In this document: positions 27,265-36,055 of the stretch, one piece after another
Position numbering within the stretch: the first letter of the stretch is position 1
Layout: every line of letters starts with the position of its first letter
Assembly: GCF_043945595.1 (NCBI RefSeq)
Contig: NZ_JBIFNP010000001.1
Coordinates: 3,472,001-3,536,000, forward strand
Direction of reading: 5' to 3'
DNA: 64,000 nucleotides
From: Paenibacillus_S sp043945595
GTDB taxonomy: Bacteria; Bacillota; Bacilli; Paenibacillales; NBRC-103111
Notes under the pieces: model-generated
What the model was told of the DNA's origin: nothing
Seen by the model: only the letters and a program-made list of their open reading frames with translations
Databases searched by the model: none
Translations under genes and position numbers: made by a program

Positions 27265-28319
27265 TCATCTGCGCTTGGAACGCCGCACCGGCAGAACTTT
27301 CACGGAGGAGAGCTCTTTGTCCGTGAGCCGCCGCGCGTATGCCGGATTGCGGTTGCCTGTATTCACGCGCTTGACTCTTCCGGCTCCGCCCGGCTGGGCT
27401 ACCCGCGTCCGGAAACGGCGCATAAACGAATCCACGGGAAAAGCAACCGAGAGCAAGCCGGTATCGTTACCGGCATAGTTTACGGCGGCCGCATAGTTAT
27501 CGGCCCGTCTTAACCAGACCGAGCCGGAATCCCCGGGCAGCGAAACCGGACTGGTGCCTGTTATGACCGTCTGATTGCGAAAGGTGAGCACGCCTAAAGT
27601 CCCGCCGTAGTCGACCTGGATATCCGTATGGACCGAGTCAACGGTTCCATTCCTCAGTCCTGTCGTCCTGCCTACTTTTTTAAATCGCTCGCCGACCCGA
27701 TAGGATGTAACATGCCCCGGGACCACGCCGACGGTCGCATACCTGGGATTCAGGATACTGTTGCGCACAGGCAGGGATAGGGCCGCATCCATCAGATTAT
27801 CCTGATTGCGCCTTAACTGCACGATACGGGACAAGCGGCCGACGCGGTCTATTACCGGACGCCCGTTATCGGCTCCGCCGGGCTGCAGCGTGGCAGCGCC
27901 GTTAAGCGTATTGGTGGGACTCGTCAACACATGATTGTTGCTGAATATATACCGCTGCGTCGCGCCGGGAAAATTCGTTACGATCAGCCCCAGCGTCCCT
28001 GATGCCGCGCTTGTTCCGATGCTGTAGCCGGCGGGCACCGGACGGATACGCCCGCGGTAATTGGCGTGGGAGCGGATTTTTTGAGTGCGGACGACCCGCA
28101 CGGGACCGGAACGCTTTTACCGCCAACCCAAGCGGATTGCACGGAAGCGATCCCAAGCGAAGCGGCGGACAGCGCATCGGCATAAACAATGACGGCCGCT
28201 CCTTTATGCGTACGCTTCGGATCCAGATAACCTATACCTATTCCGTGGACCTTCGTATGCTTCAGCATTGAACGAGACATTCGCTGTTTTGCGGCATAAG
28301 CCGCGGCAAATGTAGCCAT
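27265..28319 (-). CDS. trypsin-like (S1-fold) serine protease, frameshifted
   Basis: Corrected product 351 residues. An N-terminal part of about 80 residues (VHGIGIGYLDPKRTHKGAAV) precedes the protease fold. The triad is visible: His in IFSNNHVLT, Asp in DNLMDAALSLP, Ser in LPGDSGSVWL. A short basic tail (PVRRSKRR) ends it. No signal peptide, so it acts in the cytoplasm or in the spore compartment. The two parts are joined at about 28102-28104, where restoring one C in the CCC run gives VPVPVRVVRTQK. The N-terminal HGIGIGY segment is shared by a bacterial family of S1-like peptidases. Convergent with the small basic protein gene. Confidence 0.8.
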
Positions 28320-28398
28320 TCCCCTCATCACCTGTTTCCGTTTGAATACGATAGTGTATTAGCGGAAACGGAAAAGTGATTTGGGTATCCGCCTGATT

Positions 28399-28905
28399 TT
28401 ACCTCTGAGGAAGCTTGAGCTCCAGCTCGCTTTGCTGCCGTAAATGGTGACGCAGATGCATACCTACAAGCGCGTACCATTCGCGCGCGTTCAGCCAGCC
28501 GAAGCCCCCGTGCTTCATCTTGCAGTTGGGGTTCACGCCGTCCACCTTATCCTTCCATTTCTTCATCAGCTCCAGCAGCCGGTCAAGCCCTGCTGCGAGC
28601 GACTCCCTGCTTTCCGTATTGTCAGGGGTATTGCCGGGCAGATCCGGCAGTTGAATCTTGACCGGCGGAAACCCGCCCAGCCGAAACAGCTGCTCCCCTC
28701 CTTCGGTCTTACCTTGGGGTTGTTCCTCACAGGCTGCCGCACAGCTCTCCAGGCGGTCAACGTATTCAAGAGATACGACGATCACATGGCTGTACAGTTG
28801 TCCGAGAGACCAGCTCTGCCCGTCCGTGTATCTCAGCTGTTCCAGAGAGTATTTCTGCAGATCGCTCTTGAATGCCTCGATTAATGATAGCTCGCTCAAT
28901 GTCAT
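28399..28905 (-). CDS. DinB/DfsB-family protein
   Basis: A 168-residue four-helix DinB-like protein. Metal-ligand-type His residues are placed as in the family: QLYSHVIVVSLEYVDRL in helix 2 and VGMHLRHHLRQQ near the C-terminus, with WSLGQLYSH typical of the group. Members include metal-dependent thiol transferases (bacillithiol) and damage-induced proteins of unknown reaction. Monocistronic. Confidence 0.78.
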   Translation of the reverse strand: MTLSELSLIEAFKSDLQKYSLEQLRYTDGQSWSLGQLYSHVIVVSLEYVDRLESCAAACEEQPQGKTEGGEQLFRLGGFPPVKIQLPDLPGNTPDNTESRESLAAGLDRLLELMKKWKDKVDGVNPNCKMKHGGFGWLNAREWYALVGMHLRHHLRQQSELELKLPQR

Positions 28906-28989
28906 TCCTTCCTTCTTTTTCTATTTAAAGGTGTATCCCTTCTTAATCTAGTATAAAATCGCTTTCCCGGTTTCTTCCCGATTGCCGGT

Positions 28990-29838
28990 CTAGGCAAGCC
29001 CTTCTTTTCGAAGAAGCGTCTCCGTTTCCCGGATCAGCTCCTGCAGCATGCGGCAGGCCTGCTCGGAAGACTGGCGTTCTTCATTAATGAAGGATGCGAT
29101 ACGGTTCGCTCTGCTCTTATATTGCCCGGGCGCTTTGTCTAAGGTACCGGCAATGGCGGCCGCCCCTTTTTCGTTCATCCAGTAGCATTCGTTTATGGCA
29201 AAAAGCACAAGATTCAAGCAGGACAAGGCCCGGAAGCCGCAGCCGGCCATATAAACGGCATCCTGTTTAAGCATCCCCTTCTTGCATTGCTCCAGTGCAA
29301 ACGACGCTTCCCAAAAAAACTTGCCGATCATCGCCTTTTGCAGCAGGGGCGGGTACGAAAGCGTCATTTTCTTTAACGCTGTGATGCTGTCCGACGGGTC
29401 CCACAAGATTTGACAGAGCGCGATTTCGGAGAAATAGATGGCGTTAATGAATCCGTGCGGATGACCCGGCTGATAATCAATCGTCACCTGCCCGGCGAGA
29501 CACTGCTCCATCACCTGCGCGACCTTGTTCAAATCGCGGTACAGCAGGTCGACGGGACGGCTCTGAACCGTCAGCCAGCCTCCCCCGTTGATCCAGGGCC
29601 CCCAGCCGCCGGTTTCCGTTACAAGATTCTCGCGCGCGGCATCGTCCAATTGCCGTGCCGCCTGCTGCAGCGCCGGCAGGTTCAGCGGCACGGCAGGGTC
29701 GTAATACAGGCCTATGTCGACATCCGAATCCGGCGTATGCGTGCCTCTCGCTCTTGAGCCGCCGAGCACGATGGCTTTCACCCCCGGGACTTGTTGAAGC
29801 GTATTCACAATCCATGAAATCATAGGCTGATGCTCCAT
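28990..29838 (-). CDS. nucleotidyltransferase-domain protein (MNT/aminoglycoside-type fold)
   Basis: A 282-residue protein with a Pol-beta-fold nucleotidyltransferase core at the N-terminus: VLGGSRARGTHTPDSDVDIG gives the G-S-x10-D-x-D metal motif, and RPVDLLYRDL supplies the third acidic residue. The rest is helical (substrate domain). Such proteins adenylylate small molecules or proteins. The ATG at 29838 is chosen because AAAGGAG lies upstream and the frame before it is not protein-like. It is the gene upstream-adjacent (minus) to repeat copy 2. Substrate unknown. Confidence 0.75.
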   Translation of the reverse strand: MEHQPMISWIVNTLQQVPGVKAIVLGGSRARGTHTPDSDVDIGLYYDPAVPLNLPALQQAARQLDDAARENLVTETGGWGPWINGGGWLTVQSRPVDLLYRDLNKVAQVMEQCLAGQVTIDYQPGHPHGFINAIYFSEIALCQILWDPSDSITALKKMTLSYPPLLQKAMIGKFFWEASFALEQCKKGMLKQDAVYMAGCGFRALSCLNLVLFAINECYWMNEKGAAAIAGTLDKAPGQYKSRANRIASFINEERQSSEQACRMLQELIRETETLLRKEGLA

Positions 29839-29920
29839 ACGATATCTGCACTCCTTTCCTCTTCCCACATTCCTTCTTCGGAGGAGTAGCAATGTCCTGC
29901 ATCAGCGTAAAATAACCCCA

Positions 29921-30108
29921 CAAAGTGGGAGGCCACTGAAAAAGTCATCGCTACGAGTACGGAACATTCTTCCGATCGCTGTTGTCCCTGGATTTCTTTG
30001 AATATCTTCCGCTTAAAGCGGTTGAAATCCAAGGACAAAGGCGAACGCTTTCGCTTCTACAGAACGTTTCCGTACTCTCCGCTAGTTTTTCAGTGGCCTC
30101 CAAAGTGG
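29921..30108. mobile_element. MITE-like palindromic element, copy 2, with 8-bp flanking duplication
   Basis: Element 29929-30100 (172 bp) begins GAGGCCACTGAAAAAG and ends with its complement CTAGTTTTTCAGTGGCCTC, giving 15-bp terminal inverted repeats. It is flanked by perfect 8-bp direct repeats CAAAGTGG at 29921-29928 and 30101-30108, as left by transposition. The interior is an extended palindrome shared with 12501-12675. No coding potential. It lies in the 410-bp gap between the nucleotidyltransferase gene and the GH43 terminator. Confidence 0.8.
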
Positions 30109-30177
30109 AGCTTATGCTTCGAAGCGGACTCAGATACTTTGCGGGGACCCCGAAAAGCTATAAATTCCGATATGTCC

Positions 30178-30222
30178 AAAAAACCTTCTTTGCCCCGTTC
30201 AAGCAGAACGGGGCAAAGAAGG
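30178..30222 (-). terminator. strong terminator of the GH43 gene
   Basis: CCTTCTTTGCCCCGTT and AACGGGGCAAAGAAGG make a perfect 16-bp stem; on the minus strand a run of six T follows. It closes the 30-41 kb sugar operon. Confidence 0.9.
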
Positions 30223-30249
30223 TTCTCGATGTGCAGCTGCGGTTCGGCT

Positions 30250-31839
30250 TTAGTCCAGCTCCCGATAAATAAAATAATCGAAATCCGCGTGCTTGCGGGT
30301 TCCGGACAAGTCCTGCGCGCACATTCCGACAAATGTGCCCGTAAACCGGATATACGCAGGGAAATCATCGGATAAATGGGTAATATCGATAGGGCCGCCC
30401 ACCGCTTTCCATTCGCATTCCCCAGCATCCTGCGCAGTATCATTGTAATAAAATTGCGCCGTTTCTCTGTCGATCGCTACCTTCAGACGATACCGGTTCC
30501 CCTGCAGTGAGATATCCTGCTCCAGCAGCTCGTCGTAGACTCCGTCCTTGGATTGGAGAATATTCAGGCATGGACCGAGATTTTCATCATGGGTTACGCG
30601 CAGGTATATGTAATCTTTCGTATCGTAGTACATAATGAGGCCGGCCATCTGCTGAAAATAATCCGGTTCAAACTCGAGGCACGTCTCCGCCTCACAGCGG
30701 AACGACTGCTGCCTGCGGGCGACAAGGCTCTGCCTGTGCATCGAGATCATGGACTCCATGCCGCGCAGCCGCAGATACCCGGGCCGCTCCTCCAGGCTCA
30801 GCCAGTCCGGCTCGGCCGGAATGCGCAGCGTGCTCCAATGCACGTTCAGCTGCGGAGCGTCGAAGTCGTCCTTCTCGGCTGGGCTTTCAAAAGGATGCGG
30901 CGGCAGGTCGGGCGCCTGCACGTGAAGCTCCGGATAGCGGCTTCCGCCGGCCAGGCGGAACCAGCCGTCTTCGGTCCATTCGCAGCGTTGGATCGCCGTC
31001 TCGCGGCCAAGGTTGCAGAACTTGTCCTTAACGGGCCTGCCGCACAAGTGGACCATATACCACTCGCCGGCCGGCGTGTCGACAATGCTGGCATGGCCTG
31101 CTTTTTGCAGTGCAAGCTCGGGTCTTTCGGCGGACGTAAGAATCGGATTGAACGGATCCACCTCGTAAACTCCGTCAATCGTGAGCGAACGGGCCATCGT
31201 CACGGCATGGTTATACTGCGTGCCGCCCTCGGCGGTTAATAAATAGTAATATCCGTTACGTTTATACAAGTGCGGGCCTTCCGTCAGCTTCAGCTCCGTA
31301 CCTTTGAAAATATTTTTGACCGGACCGACCAGCCGCTGTTCTTCCACCGAATATTCCTGCAGGACGATCCCTGCGAATTTATTGTTCCCCTTGCGGGAAT
31401 CCCACAGCATGTTGACCAGCCACTTGCGCCCGTCATCGTCATGGAACAGCGAAGGATCGAAGCCGCTGCTGTTCAGGAAAATGGGCTCGGACCATGGCCC
31501 TTCGATATTTGTCGCCGTAACCAAATAGTTATGCGTGTCCTTGTAGGCGCCGATTCTGCTCTTCACATCGGTATAAATCAAATAAAAAGTGCCGTTGTCA
31601 TAGGTCAAGCACGGCGCCCATACGCCGCCGGAATCGATATCGCCCTGCATATCAAGCTGCGATTTGCGGGTCAGCGGGTGCGTCAGCAGCCGCCAGTTGA
31701 CCAAATCCCTGGAATGATGAATCTGCACGCCCGGAAACCATTCGAACGTCGAAGTGGCGATATAGTAATCGTCTCCTACTCTGCAAACCGAAGGGTCCGG
31801 ATTAAATCCCCGCAAAATCGGGTTAACAATAGTGCTCAT
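30250..31839 (-). CDS. GH43 beta-xylosidase/alpha-arabinofuranosidase-like enzyme
   Basis: A 529-residue intracellular glycosidase. The five-bladed GH43 propeller begins NPILRGFNPDPSVCRVGDDY (catalytic base Asp in FNPDPS), continues with GGVWAPCLTYDNGTFYLIY, SSGFDPSLFHDDDGRKWLVN (pKa-modulating Asp) and KLTEGPHLYKRNGYYYLL (catalytic acid Glu). A C-terminal beta-sandwich of about 200 residues (GH43_C2/DUF1349 type) follows. It releases xylose or arabinose from imported oligosaccharides. The start ATG at 31839 follows TTTCTAGCT with AAGGAGGAG upstream. It is last in the second sugar locus. No signal peptide, so it works after import. Confidence 0.88.
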   Translation of the reverse strand: MSTIVNPILRGFNPDPSVCRVGDDYYIATSTFEWFPGVQIHHSRDLVNWRLLTHPLTRKSQLDMQGDIDSGGVWAPCLTYDNGTFYLIYTDVKSRIGAYKDTHNYLVTATNIEGPWSEPIFLNSSGFDPSLFHDDDGRKWLVNMLWDSRKGNNKFAGIVLQEYSVEEQRLVGPVKNIFKGTELKLTEGPHLYKRNGYYYLLTAEGGTQYNHAVTMARSLTIDGVYEVDPFNPILTSAERPELALQKAGHASIVDTPAGEWYMVHLCGRPVKDKFCNLGRETAIQRCEWTEDGWFRLAGGSRYPELHVQAPDLPPHPFESPAEKDDFDAPQLNVHWSTLRIPAEPDWLSLEERPGYLRLRGMESMISMHRQSLVARRQQSFRCEAETCLEFEPDYFQQMAGLIMYYDTKDYIYLRVTHDENLGPCLNILQSKDGVYDELLEQDISLQGNRYRLKVAIDRETAQFYYNDTAQDAGECEWKAVGGPIDITHLSDDFPAYIRFTGTFVGMCAQDLSGTRKHADFDYFIYRELD

Positions 31840-31950
31840 AGCTAGAAACTCCTCCTTGTAAATAAAATGGGCACGGCTGGTACTTCGAATTAAAGCGTTC
31901 TCAAAAGCGTCAGCCGCCTCTGTCGAACAGGATGTCAAAGCACAGCTAAT

Positions 31951-31969
31951 TGTTTTATATTATAAAACA
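31951..31969. promoter_or_regulatory. 19-bp palindrome upstream of GH43, candidate operator
   Basis: TGTTTTATATTATAAAACA is a perfect palindrome around one central base and lies about 115 bp upstream of the GH43 start, in an AT-rich promoter-like stretch (TATAAT in both strands). It could be a repressor site for GH43. The regulator is not identified. The rest of 31840-32166 holds the terminator below and no gene. Confidence 0.5.
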
Positions 31970-32072
31970 CAATTCTATAATATGAACATATCTCTATCAT
32001 ATCCAAACCTTTGTCCGGTTTCAATCCTCTTTTTGTTTTTTCTTCCTTGTTTCAGCAGGCCGGAGACGAAAG

Positions 32073-32123
32073 AAATACTCCCCCAGCCCCTTCCATCTGG
32101 AGGAAAGGCTGCAGGGAGTATTT
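32073..32123 (-). terminator. terminator downstream of the first Gfo/Idh/MocA gene
   Basis: AAATACTCCC and GGGAGTATTT form a 10-bp stem; on the minus strand TTCTTTC follows. It separates GH43 from the upstream genes, so GH43 probably has its own promoter. Confidence 0.65.
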
Positions 32124-32166
32124 CCAAGTTCATTGCTTCATCGTACATTCGAGCAGATCGCTGCTC

Positions 32167-33246
32167 TTAGACGCCTTCAAGCATCTTGGCGTCCCTTTGC
32201 GCAATAAGGCACAGCTCCGCTGCCTTAAAGGCATGCTCCTGCGTCATGGCAATTTCCGTCCGGTTCAGGCAGTCCAGGATCAGCTCGCCGAAATAAGGAT
32301 AGCCGACCTTCCCTTTGACTGAGAAATGGTACTCTCCTTCATGGTTGGCGAGATATACGTGATTGCCCGTCTTATCACGGCCGATATCGACATATTTACG
32401 CAGCTCGATAAAGCCTTCGGTACCCAAAATGATCGTCCGGCCGTCTCCCCACGTGCTCAGCCCGTTCGGAGTAAACCAATCCACCCGGAAATATCCGCTC
32501 GTTCCATTGCCTCCGACCAGGTTGCAGTCGCCGAAGTCCTCGAAGGCCGGAAACTGCTTATGGTTGTAGTTGGCCACCTGGCTGTTCACCACTCTGGCAT
32601 CCTTAGCGCCGGTATAGAACAGAAACTGCTCGCATTGGTGGCTGCCGATATCGCAGAGAATCCCGCCGAATTGATCGCGGTTAAAGAACCAGTCGGGTCT
32701 CGACGGCACATTGATACGATGCGGCCCGAAGCCGCTTACCTGCAATACGCGTCCGATCGCTCCCTGCTGAATCAATTGCCCCGCATAAACGGCGCTCTCC
32801 ACATGCAATCGCTCGCTGTAATAGACGGCGTATTTCAGCCCGGTCTCGGCTGTTTTCTGCCGTGCGCGCTCGAGCTGCTCCAGCGTCGTCATCGGCGCTT
32901 TATCCGTAAAATAATCCTTGCCGTGCGACATGACGCGCAAGCCTAAATCGCAGCGCTCCGAGGTAATGGCGGCCCCTGCGACCAGCTTGACCGATGAATC
33001 CTGCAGCACCTCCTGCTCCGACCTTGCAATCTGTACCCCCGGGTACGTCTGCACAAACTTGTCTACTTTTGCCGGGTCCGGGTCGTACACCCATTTCAAG
33101 GTGCCGCCCGCTTCGATCAGCCCGTTGCACATTCCATAGATATGCCCGTGGTCCAGCCCGATGGCTGCGAAGGGAAAAGCTCCCGGCTCGCATACCGGAG
33201 CCGGCTTCCCTTTAGGCGCGTAATTCATACCATCTTGAACTTGCAT
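32167..33246 (-). CDS. Gfo/Idh/MocA-family oxidoreductase (1)
   Basis: A 359-residue NAD(P)-dependent sugar dehydrogenase-like protein. The N-terminal Rossmann fold is unusual in its nucleotide loop (AAIGLDHGHIYGMCNGLIEAG instead of the classic GxGxxG), followed by the family block DYFTDKAPMTTLEQLERA (the E/D-K-P motif) and the C-terminal beta-sheet domain (GGILCDIGSHQCEQFLFY, with Asp-x3-His). Members oxidise or epimerise sugars, or act on inositol-like rings. Start: GAGGAGGAACTATCC before ATG at 33246. It lies 34 bp after a second, divergent member, so the two probably act in one pathway. Confidence 0.82.
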   Translation of the reverse strand: MQVQDGMNYAPKGKPAPVCEPGAFPFAAIGLDHGHIYGMCNGLIEAGGTLKWVYDPDPAKVDKFVQTYPGVQIARSEQEVLQDSSVKLVAGAAITSERCDLGLRVMSHGKDYFTDKAPMTTLEQLERARQKTAETGLKYAVYYSERLHVESAVYAGQLIQQGAIGRVLQVSGFGPHRINVPSRPDWFFNRDQFGGILCDIGSHQCEQFLFYTGAKDARVVNSQVANYNHKQFPAFEDFGDCNLVGGNGTSGYFRVDWFTPNGLSTWGDGRTIILGTEGFIELRKYVDIGRDKTGNHVYLANHEGEYHFSVKGKVGYPYFGELILDCLNRTEIAMTQEHAFKAAELCLIAQRDAKMLEGV

Positions 33247-33280
33247 GGATAGTTCCTCCTCTATTCCGTCCAGCTTTGCA

Positions 33281-34447
33281 TTATTTTTTGTATTCGCTGC
33301 CCAGCGTAATCTCGTTCTTGGCAAAGGAAACGACGGACGATGTTTTCACGTAAAAATGCGGCGCATTAGCCAGCAGGCTGTCTCTCGAATAAAACAGGCT
33401 GCTGTCCTTTGTAAGCGGCAGCTGAATGCTTTTGCCCGTTGTCGAAGCCTCATAAATCGCTGTAATCAGCTCCAGCGTTTTGCGTCCTTCCCGGCCGTCA
33501 ATCAACACATCGAGCGATCCGTTCTCAATGGCCGTCAGCACGTTGTCGATCTGTCCCGCATGTCCGGTGTACGTCAGGCTTTCCATCGCTTGGTAAGCTG
33601 CGTCCAGCTCTTCCTCCAGAGCGGTATTGCGAATCGGGAACCCGTTCTCCTTCGAGGTGGACGCATATACCTTCCAAGGCGCCGAAATTCTCGCCTTCTC
33701 CGTCTGGAATACAACCTGCTGCTCCTCTCCGTGATGGACGACGGAGCTAGTAATTTGCGCCAGGCTGCCGTTGCCATACGACAGGATCGCCACGGACAGG
33801 TCCTCCACCTCCGCGTTATCATGGGACGTGTTGCTCATGACCGCCTGGATTTTGTCCGGCATCCCCATCATCCACTGCAGCATATCGATATGATGCACCG
33901 CATGGTTCAGCGTGCAGCCGCCGCCTTCCTTCTCCCACGTGCCTCTCCACCACAGATCGTAGTAGCAGTGTCCGCGCCACCAGAACGAATCGACCTGCGC
34001 ATGGACGACTTTGCCTACTTTCCCGCTGTCCAAAGTATGCTTCAGCTTCATGATCGGGTCGCGGAAGCGGTTTTGACCGACAACCGATAGAATCCGGTTG
34101 GATTGCTCCGCCGCCTCCAGCATGCGGTCACATTCCTCAAGGGAGGAAGCCATCGGCTTCTCCACCAGGACATGCTTGCCTGCATGCAGCATATCGACCG
34201 CGATTTGCGCATGCGTATAAGGCGGCGTGCAGATGGAAACGAGGTGAAGATCGTCACGGTCGAGCACATCATGATAATCCTTGACGATTTCACAGTCTAA
34301 CTGGAATTTGTCCTTCAGCTGCTGAGCCTTATCCTCATAAATGTCGATTAACGCTACGACCTTGCAGCGTCCTTGAAACGATTTTACATAAGCCTCCAAA
34401 TGCGAATTGGCGATAACGCCGGTTCCTATAACAGCTACGTTTATCAT
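33281..34447 (-). CDS. Gfo/Idh/MocA-family oxidoreductase (2)
   Basis: A 388-residue protein with a classical Rossmann loop (VAVIGTGVIANSHLEAY), the strand-5 block HVLVEKPMASSLEECDRML with the catalytic-type Glu-Lys-Pro, and the C-terminal domain CTLNHAVHHIDMLQWMMG carrying the His of the active site. It catalyses NAD(P)-linked oxidation/reduction of a sugar or sugar acid. Start: AGGAGTGCAGGAGAAG before ATG. It is 32 nt downstream of the binding lipoprotein gene, in one operon with the importer. It is only weakly similar to the neighbouring oxidoreductase. Confidence 0.85.
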   Translation of the reverse strand: MINVAVIGTGVIANSHLEAYVKSFQGRCKVVALIDIYEDKAQQLKDKFQLDCEIVKDYHDVLDRDDLHLVSICTPPYTHAQIAVDMLHAGKHVLVEKPMASSLEECDRMLEAAEQSNRILSVVGQNRFRDPIMKLKHTLDSGKVGKVVHAQVDSFWWRGHCYYDLWWRGTWEKEGGGCTLNHAVHHIDMLQWMMGMPDKIQAVMSNTSHDNAEVEDLSVAILSYGNGSLAQITSSVVHHGEEQQVVFQTEKARISAPWKVYASTSKENGFPIRNTALEEELDAAYQAMESLTYTGHAGQIDNVLTAIENGSLDVLIDGREGRKTLELITAIYEASTTGKSIQLPLTKDSSLFYSRDSLLANAPHFYVKTSSVVSFAKNEITLGSEYKK

Positions 34448-34479
34448 CTTCTCCTGCACTCCTTATCTCTTCTTATGCT

Positions 34480-36009
34480 TTATTTTTTGGCGCTTTTGGC
34501 GTAGGCATCGGCATATTCCTTGGCAACCTGGTCGCCGCCCGCCTTGCGGTATTTATCCAGCGCCGCATTCCAGCCGGCCTCGTCGATTTTGCCCATAATA
34601 AATTTTACTTTGGCGTCGGTCAGAATCTGAACCAGCTCTTGGCCCTTCTCCGCCCAGGTTGGGGAAAGGAGCGTCATGGTCGGATCGCCCACCGCCAATT
34701 TGGCGTTATCGTCCTCCAGCTGAAGCTGCAGCTTGGTCAACGGGTCCAGCACGCCCTCCGTCCGGATATTGTTGACAGGAACGGTTTCGAGCGGATATTT
34801 ATAAGGGAAGCCGACTTCGTTGTCAAACGCCTCCTGGTTCGTTCTCACCGCTTTGCCGTCTTTCAGCTCATAATGCTTTCCTTGAATTCCCCATTCGAGC
34901 AAATCCGCCATCGGTTTATCCGACAGCTTGTCGATAAAGCCGAGCAGCTGCTTCAAATCCGCTTCCGTCTTGACGCTGGCTTTCGGGAACATCAGAATGC
35001 CGTTCGAACCGCGTTCTCCGGCAAGGAAGGTGCCCTTCGGTTCCTGAAGCGCCGCAAAGGCGTCAATCGCCCCGTTCGGGTTATGCGCTTTCACGCGGGC
35101 GTCAAACGTTTGAATCTTGTTCGTCGCTTCATTGATAACGCCTGCTTTCCCGTTCTCGATATCTCCTTCGAACTTCGGCACATCGATCGCCGCAAAATCC
35201 TGATTGATCAGCTTTTCGTCAAACAGCTTTTTGGAAAACTTCAAGCCTTCCAAATATTCCGGCGTTTCCTCTGCACGGATAAATTTGCCGTCCTTGTTCC
35301 CCCACAGCAGCGGAGATCCGAAAACAACGCCGAAGTCCGGTCTTAACGTATCGTTCTTGACCATCATCGTTAATCCGTAAGTATCGTTCTTCCCGTTCTT
35401 GTCCGGATCGTTATTTGTAAATGCCTTCAGCATATTGTACAACTCATCGACCGTCTTCGGCTGCTGCAGGCCTACGTTGTTCAGCCAGTCCTTCCGGTAA
35501 GACCATACATAACGGGCGAGCGGACGGTATCTCGGCACCCCGTACAGCTTGCCGTCGATCTTGACGTTGTCGTACACCATTGCAGGCATTTGCGACAGGT
35601 TCTTATAGTCCTTGATGTATGGAGTGATATCCCAGAAGGCCCCGTTCTGTACGGCGCTGATCAGATACGATTGGCTGGGCGCTCCGCAGCTGGCGATGAT
35701 GTTGGGCAGATCGCCGGAAGCGATCATGACCGGCAGCTTGCTGCAGAAATCGTTACTCGAAATTTGGGTCAGTTCCAGCTTCGTATTCGTGTACGACTCA
35801 ATGGCCTTCTGCACTTCATTGCCGGCTACCGGTACGTCCTTGCCGTCAAAGTTGAGCGCCATCTTTACGGACAACGGCTTGTTGTCCGTCCCTCCTTGCG
35901 ACGAAGCAGACGGATTGCTGTCGGAGCTGCTGCAGGCAGCCAGCCCGAAGGATGCGGCCAGGGCGGCGGCTGCAAGCCCGCTCAGCCTTGCTTTTGTTCT
36001 CGTATTCAT
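34480..36009 (-). CDS. extracellular sugar-binding lipoprotein (importer B)
   Basis: A 509-residue binding protein of the large LipO/YtcQ type. The signal peptide ends in LAACSSSDS (lipobox Cys about residue 26). Family blocks include WLNNVGLQQPKTVDELYNML and DPDKNGKNDTYGLTMMVKND (a calcium-binding-type D-x-D-x-N-x-D loop). It captures sugar outside and delivers it to the permeases encoded just upstream. Gene order here is LplB-YtcP-SBP, so the lipoprotein follows its permeases. Confidence 0.87.
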   Translation of the reverse strand: MNTRTKARLSGLAAAALAASFGLAACSSSDSNPSASSQGGTDNKPLSVKMALNFDGKDVPVAGNEVQKAIESYTNTKLELTQISSNDFCSKLPVMIASGDLPNIIASCGAPSQSYLISAVQNGAFWDITPYIKDYKNLSQMPAMVYDNVKIDGKLYGVPRYRPLARYVWSYRKDWLNNVGLQQPKTVDELYNMLKAFTNNDPDKNGKNDTYGLTMMVKNDTLRPDFGVVFGSPLLWGNKDGKFIRAEETPEYLEGLKFSKKLFDEKLINQDFAAIDVPKFEGDIENGKAGVINEATNKIQTFDARVKAHNPNGAIDAFAALQEPKGTFLAGERGSNGILMFPKASVKTEADLKQLLGFIDKLSDKPMADLLEWGIQGKHYELKDGKAVRTNQEAFDNEVGFPYKYPLETVPVNNIRTEGVLDPLTKLQLQLEDDNAKLAVGDPTMTLLSPTWAEKGQELVQILTDAKVKFIMGKIDEAGWNAALDKYRKAGGDQVAKEYADAYAKSAKK

Positions 36010-36055
36010 ACAAACCCTCCTGTATTCTATTTATCGGATTTCCCTGGGACGGGAA

